A program made the position numbers and the translations under genes. This document shows, one piece after another, positions 1-11,389 of a stretch of 64,000 bases of DNA. Below the pieces are notes generated by a model. It worked only from the letters and a program-made list of their open reading frames with translations, made no database searches and was not told the DNA's origin. The stretch is from Takakia lepidozioides (Eukaryota > Streptophyta > Takakiopsida > Takakiales > Takakiaceae): NCBI GenBank assembly GCA_030704615.1, contig CM060731.1:86346756-86410755 (forward strand). The letters run 5' to 3'. Positions within the stretch are counted from its first letter, which is position 1, and every line of letters starts with the position of its first letter.

Positions 1-1193
1 CCCACATGCATTGTACGTAGCAGTTCAGGGAATTCATTTCAGAAAAGCAAATCTGGGGAAGTACCTGAATTACCTGGAACCACCAAGTCATGCGGTTGAG
101 CCACACATCCACTGCAGGGTCGGAAACTTCGAGTGGAAAAGACCACATTGTCCTTATACTCTCCGATGCATTCCAGATCGACAGCCACCGTGTCTGCCAT
201 TTCCGATCCAATGTCAGGAGCAGAAGAAGAGTGGCTATTGCTAGGAAGGAACTTCAGTGCATTGAAACATCACCTTCTCTTTCGCTTCAACACATGCCGT
301 TGAGAGGTGATGCAGTTTCTCCAACTGCATGGTCGGCTGCATGGCCCGAGAATAGTGTTTTGCAATCTCGGGGATGAAGTCCTTTCCAAGTGCCGGATCT
401 GCAATGGCCACCAGCTTCACAAGCTTTGACTTGTATTTCGTTCTGGACTTGACCCCGGCTTCCTTCAAGTGCTCAGTCAATGACTGCAACATTTTGACCT
501 GCCCTCACTTTCCATGAAGAAGCGTTTGGCATGGGCCAAATCCAGCTTGATGTTTGACTGCCAACAAAAACATGCAGAAGCGTTACATTCGATTCATGTG
601 GAAAGATTACTGAAAATGGGGAAGGATGAGTAGAGGGAAATGGGAGGACGACTTACTTCATATATCACCTCCACCATTCCATCCATAGTGAGACGATACC
701 ATGTCCGGTCAGTTTTTGCCACGACTTTCTGAATGAGCTCGGGCTCCAGCATTTCCGCAAACATGTACGGATCAGTGAGACCAGTTTTCCTCACCCTATA
801 CAGCATATGTGCCATGTGGGTATGCACGTACGCATTTTCAGTGACCCTGCAAGGCACACTCTCCAGTTCAGTCCACGAAAGCACGGACACAAAACAGATT
901 GGAAACCGAAATATGCGGCACCGCATTTCGAACGTGCTTGGGAGGGTATGAGTATCTTACGAGTTGAGGTCCGCCATGGCATTCTTGAGCAGGGAGGAGT
1001 CTGCCGCCTTCACCTTGAGGATGACACACTCCACCATGTAATGCCAGCCAATGTGCTTGGCATGGTTCTGCTTGATGTACTCCCACCAGGCAAGAAGTCG
1101 GTGATTCCCATCCCACACAAAGAACATTTTACCCGACATATGGCCGAAGTCTGGATCACCCTTCAGCGTTGCCTCGAATTCGTCATTGCGGGC
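1..1193 (-). pseudogene. ParB-like/methyltransferase gene fragment, copy P1
   Basis: Minus-strand copy of the middle of the transposon-borne ParB/methyltransferase gene, nearly identical to 45480-46662 of element I. Reading downward: the second half of the ParB-like domain with HMSGKMFFVWDGNHRLLAWW (about 1139-1080), exon end at about 961 before GTAAGA, exon 846-657 (VTENAYVHTHMAHML...), donor GAA|GTAAGT, then an exon from about 557 (SNIKLDLAHAKRFF...). Unlike element I, the DGNHR segment and the VEVIYE exon end are in frame here. Homology stops abruptly at about 1193 inside the ParB exon, and the 3' part leaves the window at base 1. The intron at 847-960 holds a near-palindrome (about 911-930). 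This is a truncated copy rather than a working gene; the product would be as described for 44560-49241. Confidence 0.75.
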
Positions 1194-2090
1194 ATAACGG
1201 TCCCCCCTTGCTCCTCCACGAGGCCCTCACACACTTTGGTGCAAAAGCACTGCACACCCTTTCTGCCCATTGAAAAACACCGAATTCGGGACCCCATCAA
1301 GCTCATAGAGAAGGTTCCATGGAATATTGAAGTGGGTAGAGAAGAATGCACAAACGGTTGGGTAGGAATGGAGGCTGCTGTTTGGGGTTCACAACAATGT
1401 AGGAAAGTGGTGTGCGGCACCGCACACGATCTCTACAGTACTGACCCATCTGTCGAAACATTGCAAGGGAAGATGCAGAGAGTGGTTGTCGAGAACCCAC
1501 CTGTAGAGACAGAGGAGGTCTAGATGGAGGACATGGAGGAAGATGTGGAGGATGCATACTATGAAAGCAAGGCCGCGCAGGTGATGGGGGCTGTTGTTTG
1601 GGGTTCACAACAATGTAGGAAAGTGGTGTGGTGTGGTTGGTTGGAAAAACGGTGTGCGGTGCCGCACACCATCGTGCCTGACCCCATTTCCAAATGCTTC
1701 GAAGCACACCATTTCTGCTATGTATTCAATCCATTTCAAGTACCCTCCATGCTTTCTGTTGCTGTTTGAAGAGACCTCAAAAAGAGCCTTTCCGGGTGGG
1801 GCAGAACATCGTCAAAAGCTGGAATGGTACCCAATATTGTCAGTCTGAACACATCGCTGATGAACATGTATGCGAAATGTGGGTGCTTCAAAGCACACCA
1901 TTTCTGCTATGTATGCAATCCCTTTCAATTACCCTCCATGCTTTCTGTTGCTGTCTGAAGAGACCTCAAAAAAAGCCTTTTGGATGGGGCAGAAACGGTG
2001 TGCTTCGAAGCACACCATTTCTACTATGTATTGAATGCCTTTGAAGATGGTGAATTCTTTATCATCTTGTATGCAATATGCATCATAGGT
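1194..2090. repeat. Repeat block with GTGTGC-type palindromes
   Basis: Non-coding block without a recognised gene. It contains near-perfect or perfect palindromes: 1410-1427 (GTGTGCGG, CA, CCGCACAC), 1651-1670 (same arms, TG centre) and 1998-2017 (GGTGTGCTTC and its complement, TTCGAA core). A unit beginning GCACACCATTTCTGCTATGT recurs near 1705, 1898 and 2010 as a degenerate tandem repeat. The segment TTTGGGGTTCACAACAATG occurs at about 1381 and 1597. It interrupts the P1 homology and may be a separate insertion; its ends were not found. Confidence 0.55.
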
Positions 2091-3244
2091 CGGCGGTTTA
2101 CAGTCCTACCTATTCATTGAAGCCATGGGGTCTTCTTACATAATGGGGTCTAACTTCATCATACTGTACATGCCTATTCCCACGGATATAGGTCCAATGG
2201 GAATACCCTTTCTTCGACCGCCCGTCCTCTGGCATCTGTTGACGTGGCCTCCACTCAGGCTGACGTGGCATGGGCGTGGGCTCACGCCACGTCACAGTGC
2301 GTTAGCCTGCGCTCACACCACGTCAGCCCCGCGTGAGCGTGCGCTCATCGCTCATGCCGTAGCGTCGCTCCTAGGATTGCACCATAGATGAGGCAAGCCC
2401 TAGCTGATGTTAGCCCAAGGGTGTAAGCACTTAATATAAATCAACCCCATTGGAGTGTTGATATTTTTCACCTAGTTGTGTACTCCATTGAGTGTGTAAT
2501 CTGATCCTACGTGCCTTAATCCTTCAGTAACTTCGTGCTAAACTCATGGCAATACATGAAGCGCTCACCCACCTTGACTAATTCTCCCATCTACACTACA
2601 TTTTCACTAACAGTCTCACCTCCTTATTTCTCATCCACAACCATATTGGCAGCCCCTCCTCACACGGTCATCACCCGCACCACTTTCTCATCCAAGCCAT
2701 CATCAACCAAGCAACCTCCATTTGCCAAGCCATACACTTCATTAAAGTCGCTTAAAATGAAATGAAGCAGCATAACATCTCGCCATGGAAGGGGCATCCA
2801 ATCTATCGATTGATCCCACCACAGACCGCATACACATTACACACATGTATACACACCATTTATGGCTCACATACAACACCCCGAACCTTTTTGAAGGGAT
2901 GCTTAAGCGTGAGCCTGTCTAAGCGTGAGCCTGATTAAGAGGGCCTAATATCGCGGAAGACAGATCCATAACTACGCAAATAGGCCCCACATATGGGAGG
3001 GCAACACCAAAGAAATAGAGAAACGGAACCCAAATTGCAACATTGAAGAACCTAAAATTGCTAGCAAGTTAAAAAACAAGCAGGAGAAAAAAACAAGTGA
3101 AGTTGAGGAATACAATTGCAAGATTGGGATTGACCCCTAAACGACGACGCGACCCGAATCGGGTCGCGTCAGTCGTCTGCCACGATCCAGCTTTTATGGA
3201 TGGTAGTGGATGGAAGTGATTCATGAAAGTAAAGCGAGGGGGTT
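2091..3244. other. No gene recognised; one strong hairpin
   Basis: No convincing coding region. Short ORFs such as 2535-2765 are Ser/Thr/Pro-rich with no family resemblance. At 3146-3170 lies an inverted repeat with 12-base arms GACGCGACCCGA and TCGGGTCGCGTC separated by one A. The block lies between two non-contiguous ParB gene copies and is probably insertion or rearrangement debris. Confidence 0.4.
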
Positions 3245-5825
3245 AGGGAGAAGCATGCAAGTTGGTGGCAATGAAGGCATTCTCAGTCACCCTGCAATGC
3301 CACATTTCCATTAAACAATACAGAAATGATAATTTGCAACAAATATGACGATTGGCAATGAAATGACTGTTTCAAATTCAAAGTTCCAAAGCAAGAAGCA
3401 TTGTAACTTACGAGATGATGTCTGCCATTGCCGCTTTGAGAAGACTACGATCTTTGGGCCCCGCAACCTTGAGCACAACACACTCCACGGCGAAATGCCA
3501 ATCCAGGTCGTTGGGGTGGGCTTGGGCTATGTACTCCATCCATGCCAGGAGGCGATGATTGCCGTCCCACACGTAAAACATCTTTCCGGACAAGTGCTGG
3601 AAAAGAGGATCAGTAGCAATCAATCTCTCGAACTCCTCATTTCGCCTTTGCCAATGGGGACCCCATTTGTCCACCTCATCGGAAGTATGGGCACGAGAAG
3701 CTCCATGGTTGTTCTCCATGGAAACGTAAAACGCGGCAGACCCCATTCAATATCCCTCCCGGAAAGAGAATTTCAGCTTGTCGATATCGCCTGGGAGGGC
3801 AGGTCTCACCACCTACAATGAAACCAAGCGGCAAAGGGGAATCCAAAGCTTGGTCGGGTACACCATGCCCCCCAGGACCCTGCCAATGTTGCTGTGGGTT
3901 GCCTCCAACATCTTGGCAGCAGCCAACTTCATATCCGCCTCCGACATGACGTCTGTTGCAGGGGGGTTCTCCGGCAGCCCACCCGGACCGCCAAATCCAG
4001 CCTGTATGCTGCGGGTTTGGGGCCTGGGGATGTCCGGGAGGATGTCATCCTGGTCAGAAAGTTCCCTCTCGTCGTCCTCAACATGGTCATCCTCCGGCGG
4101 AAGCACCTGGAGCACTCTCTCCGTCTCTACTGCCCTCTCCCCGGCTTCACCTCGAACTTGCACAATCCGTGCTTTTTGTGGTGTTCTTTCACCTCCTCCA
4201 GTCTCCACCGTATGGGTAATTGCGGGGGCTGCTCCTGCCCGCGATGGTGTAACCGGTGTGTTACTGCCTCTTTGTGGTGTCTTGGAGGGATCCACCGTCT
4301 CTGTGCATCCCTCGCTTACATGGGCATCTGTCATTTTGACACCCCTGGCCTCTTTAGTGGCCTTTTCTCTTGCCTCCTGGCTAGCCTTCTGTCTCGCCTG
4401 TTCTTTTGCCCTCTCTTTTGCCCTCTCACGGGTCTTCTGTTTCTTACTAGGGGTAGCAGCAGGGGAGGCCTCCAGGACGACCACCTTTGATTGAGGCGAA
4501 CTGACACCCTCGCGCGCCGTGCTCACTCCCCCCTCCGCAGCCCGTGACGGCTCTCTCGCCGGGGATTGCATGTGCTTGGCTTTCTTCTTCTTCTTTGCGT
4601 GGGCAGGCCCTATTGCATGTGCATCAACATCCTCCATTGCCGGATCTGTTGTCCTCATCCGACGCCCTTCACCTGCCATGCCGCCTGCACCAACCTCCCC
4701 AATGCCTATTCTGTCGTACTCTCGCTGCAGGTCCTCCCGTCCACCAACAAAAGGTTTTAGTTTGCCCTCCCGCCCCAAGTTGGGTGATCCAAACATGCGA
4801 TGAGTAGCGGCTTTTGGAGTCACTGCTCGAGCAGTTGGAGCTGTCGATGATACCACCAGCGTGTCGGGCTCGTTGTCACTCTGTCATCCCCAAAAATCGT
4901 GAGAACCAACATCGGAATGAAAACCACCATCGCAACGAGCAGCGCAACCACCATCGCAACAATCATGGAACAACAATGAAAACAAAACAAAACCAAGTAT
5001 GGAGTGGCATGGAACAACAATGAAAAAAAAATCCAACCAATGCCTAAGAATGACATGCACAAGCAGCCTTCTCCAAAGCTGCCGCCTTTGCACACGCATT
5101 GCAAACTATCTAAGGTTCACTCAACCAGTAACTTGCAGAAATCAACATGAAACACGATGAACAAATGAACACGAATTCCATAAGACGGGAAAACGGGGTG
5201 AAATGTTTTGAAGGCACTTCATCTGCTCAGACAATCTTCTCAGCTCAGCATGGATTTCCTTAATTCCGAGATGCAACCTGTTATCTACAGCGAGGCGTGC
5301 ACCCTGTTCTGGCAAGCAATCTGATTGCAGCAACGACCTGGCTCCTTTCTAACCACTCTGACCTTGATCATTCTTCTCAACAACTCGTGCTTTTGCGATG
5401 CAACCATGCGCTTCCAGGGCTGCCAGGCGGAAGATGTGAAAACAAACTAAAAAAACGAAGAAAACCGAAAGAGGAAGGGGCAGAACCTGAGAGTGCTCGG
5501 CTTCAGTTGGCGCGGGCTGTGAGCAAGACAATGGAATTTCCTGCTCGAGCTTAAGTTTGGCCATGCGAGAGGTTGGACGTCGCCCGTAGTACAAAGCCTT
5601 CAACTTCCGCCACGGTCTGGATGTGGGGTTTCTCTCAGGAGAGCCACACCCTTCTCCATGCGGCATAAGTCCCAGCAAAAGAAAAAAGATCTTGCAGTAT
5701 GTGTGCGTACATGCCTCGAATAGAAGTTCATCCAAGTTTAGCATCAGGTTTCCAAGGCGTATCCGGGAAGCAAGCGCGGAATCCCTGTGTCGCCAGCCCG
5801 GTTCAAAACCGACGACGGAGGACAT
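3245..5825 (-). pseudogene. ParB-like gene of element A, 3'-truncated (copy P2)
   Basis: Minus strand. The predicted start MSSVVGFEP at 5825 matches MSSAVGFEP of the element II gene at 26708. The region about 4856-4000 is Lys/Arg/Glu-rich with coiled-coil-like AKERAKEQARQKA. It leads into the ParB-like fold: a domain start RIPLCRLVSL, a helix DIDKLKFSFREGY, then FYVWDGNHRLLAWMEYI (about 3600-3530). The exon ends at 3412 before GTAAGT, and the next exon starts at 3291 after TTGCAG (VTENAFIAT). Two in-frame stops (TAG near 3810, TGA near 3747) and the loss of homology below about 3245 make it a pseudogene. An 11-base inverted repeat (GACATTTAATG at 5821-5831, complement at 5843-5853) overlaps the start codon. 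The gene is divergent from the transposase at 7559. It diverges clearly from P1, so the two are separate copies. Confidence 0.7.
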
Positions 5826-5879
5826 TTAATGCGCAACTACGCCATTAAATGTCGTAGGTATGGAGGTCGGTCACAGGCG

Positions 5880-7235
5880 CCCCCCCCCCCCCCCCCCCCC
5901 CCGAGACTTCGTCAATCGCCCGCTGGATGGAAAAAAACGGCGCCGAATTTCCATCCAGCGGATGAAGTATGACGCAACGAGGCCATCCCTCCGCCCGAGC
6001 TGTTCTCATCCAGGAGACGCCGGATGGAAATGCGGCGCCGAATTTCCATCCCAGAGGTAATTTGGAGCGCGGCCGGATGGAAAAACGGCGCCGAATTTCC
6101 ATCCCACAGGTAACACGGAGAGAAGCCGGATGGGAAACCGGCGCCGAATTTCCATCCTGCAAGTAATTCGGTCCACCTCATCGATGGAAAACCGGCAACG
6201 AATTTGTCTTTAGCGGACCAGAATGGTGGGAATAACGTGCCAAATGTGGCCTGTAGGCAAAAAAACGCCAAGTTTAGTGTGTAACCAGACAAAAAAACGC
6301 GAAAAACTTGATGCAACGACTAAAAATTGTTGAAGAAGTGCCGATACGGGCTTCATTCAACGGGCCTCGGATGGAAATTCGGCGCCGAATTTCCATCCGG
6401 GGGATGTTCTCTGTCGGCCATGTGTCGGCCTCTCCCCCCGAGACGACTTCATCCAACAGGCCTCGGATGGAAATTCGGCGCCGAATTTCCATCCGGGGGA
6501 TGTTCTCTGTCAGCCAGGTCTCGGCCTCTCCCCCCGAGACGACTTCATCCAACGGGCCTCGGATGGAAATTCGGCGCCGTTTTTCCATCCGGGGGATGTT
6601 CTCTGTCGGCCATGTGTCGGCCTCTCCCCCCGAGACGACTTCATCCAACGGGCCACGGATGGAAATTCGGTGCCGTTTTTCCATCTGGTGGATGTTCTCA
6701 ATCGGCCAGGTGTCAGCCTATCCCCCTGAGACGACTTCATCCAAGGGGCCTTGGATGGAAATTCGGCGCCGAATTTCCATCCGGGGGATGTTCTCTGTCA
6801 GCCCAGGTGTCGGCCTCTCCCCCCGAGACGACTTCATCCAACGGGCCTGGGATGGAAATTCGGCGCCGTTTTTCCATCCGGGGGATGTTCTCTATCGGCC
6901 ATGTGTCGGCCTCTCCCCCCGAGATGACTTCATCCAACGGGCCTCGGATGGAAATTCGGTGCCGTTTTTCCATCCGGGGGATGTTCTCTGTCGGCCAGGT
7001 GTCGGCCTCTCCCCTCGAGACGACTTCATCCGGCCGGCTCGAATGGAAAAACGGCGCCGAATTTCCATCCGGGGGATGATCTCAGTTGGGCAGGTGTCGA
7101 CCTCCCCCCCCCCGAGACGACTTCACCAACGGGCCTCGGATGGAAATTTGGCGCCGTTTTTCCATCCGGGGGATGTTCTCTATTGGCCAGGTGTCGGCCT
7201 CTCCCCCCGAGACGACTTCATCCAACGGGCCTCGG
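5880..7235. repeat. Palindrome array of element A (GGCGCC-centred)
   Basis: Array between the divergent ParB-like and transposase genes. The basic motif is a 30-bp palindrome with arm GGATGGAAATTCGGC followed by its reverse complement. About five copies at 5926-6200 are spaced ~50-95 bp apart. About nine at 6368-7170 are spaced ~95 bp apart, separated by a conserved GGGGGATGTTCTCTGTCGGC...GAGACGACTTCATCC spacer. Some copies have one arm changed to CCGTTTTTCCATC. A run of more than 20 C lies at 5880-5902. The long overlapping ORFs here are artefacts of the repeat. Function unknown; it may be a bidirectional promoter, protein-binding array or cruciform-forming DNA. Confidence 0.85.
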
Positions 7236-7558
7236 GCGAAGGTGCTTGCATGTTCGCCCCCCCACGCTTCTTGTCAGACGCCGTAATGACTGGTTTGCCC
7301 AGCGCATCTGCACAGGTCATATACCTTCTGACTGCATACCGTTGGCAGTTATTGCGCAAAGGCCAAGGGCCGCATTCCGCAAACAAGGTTCATTAACTCT
7401 CTGACAGTGGATTTTCGGGAGAGTGGGCTCCCCGGATTTGTGAATAGGCTTCGTCGCTTGCAAAAATCGGCCCTGCATTCCTTCCCCTCGCTGCATCCCC
7501 CCTTCTCCCAGGGCGCTTGTCCGAATGCCGTCCTGGCAGTCTTGTGTGCACAACTCCC

Positions 7559-8271
7559 ATGGCAGAAAACCCGAGCGCTATAGTGTACTGCCCTCCTCAC
7601 GAGCATAGAGCTACATTTCTGTGCAGAGGGGAGATCTGCCGGGTGATGGAGAAATATCTCTCCGTTCGATACCACCTGAAACCGGGGTCGGTATTTTTGG
7701 AGGAGGAAATGAAGGATTCAAACGGAGTTGTAGTCGAAAGTATTGTTGTGCTCCACGATGATTTCGGCAACGGCAGGGAATGGCGAGTTCCACCATCGAA
7801 CAGCGTCATATACAGGGCTGTTGGGGATTTCATTTGCCCGCCAAATGCGCCTTCTATCCTGGCGCCTTCCATGAAACAATCTGCGAATCAGAGAGTGGGC
7901 ACCTCAAAGAGAGAAGTCCGCAATGAAGTAAATCCAGAGCCGAACCCATCAATGAAGACGAGCGAGAACCGGGTTGTTCACAACCTGTCCGACTCCGATG
8001 AGGTCATGGAAGTTCCGAGATCATCCTGGAGATCAGGCAAGTCCTCGATGGACATCAGCGGACAAGGGAGTCATATTCCCAGCACGAACACAACAGTTCG
8101 ATCCATGGAGGGACACCGCTCGGAGCTGGCTGGGCTGGACTACAACAAGTTCGCCATTAATCCGTTACATGCCTTCCCTCAGACGTCGACGGTAATATGT
8201 TCTTTGAGTTCCCTCCTCGAACGGACTATTCGAGGGCGTCCGGAATGTTGACAGATATGGATAGGAAACAT
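7559..8271 (+). pseudogene. SWIM-type MULE transposase of element A, 5' part
   Basis: N-terminal part of the transposase, split by a CACTA element at 8272. It begins MAENPSAIVYCPPHEH and parallels 28652-29389 of element II almost base for base. An upstream in-frame ATG at 7517 is possible, since the RPGSLVCT stretch before MAENP is shared by both copies. Relative to element II it lacks ~30 bases near 8105 and has a one-base loss near 8160 that shifts the frame, so it was damaged independently of the insertion. The N-terminal region has no named domain that I recognise. The remainder continues at 13300. Confidence 0.75.
8269..8271. repeat. Target site duplication CAT (left) of CACTA-1
   Basis: CAT immediately precedes CACTA at 8272 and is repeated at 13297-13299 after TAGTG. 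The uninterrupted site GAAAACATGACGG exists at 29386-29398 in element II. Confidence 0.9.
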
Positions 8272-8727
8272 CACTACAACAGATTGCGGCTTTTATGACT
8301 CCCATGGGTGCGCAGTCATGACAGATTTGTGGCAGAAATGCCATTTGCAGTCGTAAAATGCTTTTGAAATCATAATGCAGGTCTGGAGAAGGCGTATATG
8401 CGACTGCATGGCTTCGGACTCTGCGCAACACAGGTCAAACATGTTTGACCACAAATATTGGCATGGCAGATATGACTACCAGTCATGGTCATGGCTACAC
8501 TAGAATGACGTGTGCATATTGCAAGACAGACATATGACTTCATGACTCTCACTCTAATGCATTATGCCAGATCATCACATGGATGAATCACTACATGACT
8601 ACACGTGTCGACACATGCTTTTCTGGTTATATATATATAATATATGAGTATTTATATCTTAAAAAAACGGAGACTCTTACCACTAGAATGAATTAAAAAA
8701 ACCCAAAAAAAACAAAGATTTAAAAAA

Positions 8728-8940
8728 ATCACATCGGCTGGTAAGTGCACAGTGTGTCGCCCTTGTGGTTTGGGGTTCAAACCCGCTGCCCTTATCCCGT
8801 GTGTGGGATTGTTCGAGACGGTATGTCTTGACGTTGATCATCCTGTAGGTCTTATGGCCCATAAATGAAGGCGGGTGAATTTTCCCCCTCCTCAAGGGCT
8901 TGTGGTTTCCTTTAAGAAAAAAAAAAAGAAAAAAAATCAA
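8728..8940 (+). repeat. Possible tRNA-derived SINE
   Basis: An RNA polymerase III B-box-like GGTTCAAACCC at 8772-8782 lies about 35 bases after a possible A-box region (GGCTGGTAAGTGC). An A-rich tail occurs at 8917-8940. Total ~210 bp, within SINE size. No clean target duplication could be fixed because both flanks are A-rich. It lies inside CACTA-1. Confidence 0.4.
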
Positions 8941-8999
8941 AAAGGGGCTTTTAGGGTTTACAAAAAGGTTAAAAAACTTAAAAAGTTGCCCATCACAGT

Positions 9000-10110
9000 A
9001 GCGTGAACAGACTTAGAGCGAGCGGGAGGGAGAGAGAGAGAGGGTTGGGACTTAGAGCGAGCGAGCGGGAGAGAGGGCAAACATGCATGGGAGGCCCGCA
9101 GTTGGATCAACCTTCGCATCTGGAGCAAGCAACCCTAGAAATGCTAGGGTATGTGTGCGAGGAGGTTTCGGCTGGGAGCCCGCCGTTCTTGGGAGAGTCA
9201 GCTTCGTCTTAGCAGGCCGTGTTTCAATCTCTACCCGCTCGGCCCTGATTTTACAGCACGGAGCAGAGCTGGCATGAGTTTCTAAAAGATCCGTCACGAT
9301 GGTGGGACAACCGCAATCGCAAGGTGTGGCTTTTTCTTAATGTACGATGTGAAGAAGTTTGTCCATCCTGCAAATGTGGGTTGGCTCTCCTGTTAGTACC
9401 ATGATTTGGTATTCTTCCTGATGTTTACAAGGTTCTTGGGAGAGTTAGCTTGGTCTTAGTAGGCCGTGTTTCAATCTCTGCCCACTCAGCTGCACCGTGG
9501 TGGTTCTCACTGACCAATCCGACATTACCTAACTATAGACACAAGCAGCACACACTAGAGGTCATCTTGGGTTCATGTTCAGTCAAATCCTCCATGGGTC
9601 ATGACACAAGGTCGAGGACAATGTGGCGAGGGCACCTTCTTCTTCGACCTATTTCAGCCTATTTTGCCCTCTCATCAGACTCGGCCTTGAATTTGAATAA
9701 TGGAGCAGAGCTGGCATGAGTTTTTTTAAGATCCTTCACGAGGGTGCGACCGCAATCGCAAGGTGTGGTTTTTTTTTAATGTACGATGTGCAGAATTTTG
9801 TCCATCCTGCAAATGTGGGTTGTTGGCTCCTGTTAGTACCATGATTTGATATTCTTCCTGATGTTTACAAGGTTCTTGGGAGAGTCAGCTTGGTCTTAGC
9901 AGACCGTGTTTCAAAGTCTGCCTGCTCAGCTGCACCGTGGTGCAGGTTCTCATTGACCAATCCGACATTACCTGACTACAGACACAAGCATCACACACAA
10001 GGTCAAATCCTCCATGGGTCATGACACAAGGTCAAGGACAGTGTGGTGAGGGCACCTTCTTCTTCGACCTATTTCAGCATGTTTTGCCCTCTCATCAGAC
10101 GCCCTGAGAT
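9000..10110. repeat. Internal repeat segment of CACTA-1 shared with 21.0-22.2 kb
   Basis: Contains about three imperfect direct copies (near 9180, 9430 and 9870) of a segment with GTTCTTGGGAGAGTCAGCTT, a GGCCGTGTTTCAATCTCT stretch and a TTCTTCGACCTATTTCAGCC stretch. The same sequence is present inverted at about 21050-22200, and in part at 61260-61350. Short ORFs are not conserved between copies, so I read it as non-coding sequence that travels with PPR fragments. The GAGC/GAGA-rich start (9015-9080) is low complexity. Confidence 0.6.
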
Positions 10111-10891
10111 GCATATTGAATTTTGTAAGTTAGCTCATTGCTCGTTGATAAGTAGGGTTGGGGGTGTTTGCTGGAACAATTCTAGGCTGTCATTGTCAGC
10201 TGCTAGCAGGAAGGCAAGGATGTATGCATAGATAGCTGAAGGATTTTGTGCAGAGGCATAGATAGCTGAAGGAGCAGGGATAGAGTGTGGGCCCAAATTC
10301 GTCCAAGAGGGCCGGATTTCAAGCTCCATTATTTCAGTGTCATCCATTCAGCCAGGGATTTCCTGGTGACATTGCCAAGGCTTTACTCGCAACACGATGC
10401 TTGTAAAGCTTCCTTAGCTTGAATGTTGATTATGCTTGAATTATTAGGTTTGTAAAGCCAGTTTTGAAATTTTCATGGTAATCAGCTCTCTTGAAAATCT
10501 GTAGGTTGCAAGCCATTTACAGCGGGCCGTGGGTGGACTGGAAGACAGCCATTGAAAGTCCAGGTGCAAGTTAATACCAGTGGAGAGCATAATAAGCTTC
10601 ATATGCCCTTTTGGTGCTAGTTATCTTCATGTATGGTACTATTGAACACCAACAATCTTTTGGTGAGATTCTGTCTTGGTGCACATGTCTGATAAAGAAA
10701 GACGGTAATGTTTGTTCTGAAACCTGAAGGCGTGAAATGATTCAACACAACAAGAGCATTACGCGTGTCACAGTACAAGCTGTAAGAAAGCAAGAGATAC
10801 ATAGTTATACAGTCAAACAGACAACTATCAGTTTCTGTGGAATCTCTTGCCAATGGCAGGATGGGTTGGGAATAGCCAAGTCAGGAGGTGA

Positions 10892-11383
10892 ATGCCTGTC
10901 AAATTACCACATGTCCTTTTGAACATTGCCCCTGCCCTGGTGGACATGTATGCCAATTGTGGGTGCATTGAGGATGCAAAGGGAGTGTTCAACACTGTGG
11001 CTGAACGAGATGTGGTGTCGTGGAGTGCGATGCTTGCTGGGTATGCACAACTAGGGTGCGGGATGGAGGCTCCAACCTTTGAGAAAATGATGGGGGAAGG
11101 GGTGAAGGCCGCCGACATAACGTTTGTGTGCGTTTGCAGTGCGTCTGCAGCCCTGGAAATGGGCAAAGAGATCCCTGGTGACATCATCAAATCTGCAATT
11201 GTACCAGATGTCATCCTGAACATGGCTCTGGTGGCCATGTATGCTAAATGTGGGAGCATTGAGGATGCCAAGGGAGTGTTCAACACTATGGCTGAACTAG
11301 ATGTGGTGTCGTGGAATGCGATGCTTGAAGGGTGTGCAGAGCAGGAGCGCGGGATGGGGCTTTGGACACCTGAAAGCAAATGA
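10892..11383 (+). pseudogene. PPR (PLS-type) gene fragment inside CACTA-1
   Basis: A 163-codon open frame with two PLS-type pentatricopeptide units: VDMYANCGCIEDAKGVF then ERDVVSWSAMLAGYAQ, and VAMYAKCGSIEDAKGVF then LDVVSWNAMLEG. PPR proteins bind organellar RNA through ~35-residue helical repeats. This piece has no transit peptide, no E/DYW tail and only about five repeats, so it is a fragment. It closely matches the tandem array at 61.6-64.0 kb, implying capture by the CACTA element or insertion of that family into it. Upstream 10120-10890 and downstream 11390-12060 carry the same PPR-associated non-coding sequence found at 20.2-20.9 and 60.7-61.2 kb. Confidence 0.8.
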
Positions 11384-11389
11384 TGGAGA

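Noticed and set aside
2400-2530. Possible LTR
   Set aside because: No second copy in the window, no TG...CA boundary pair and no primer-binding site.
3778-4494. A 238-codon plus-strand Ser/Thr-rich frame
   Set aside because: Antisense of the Lys/Arg/Glu-rich ParB gene exon.
6308-7396. Long open frames (up to 362 codons) of repeated RMEIRRRISIRG-type sequence
   Set aside because: They are translations of the palindrome array; similar frames occur on both strands and in all phases, so they reflect repeat structure, not coding.
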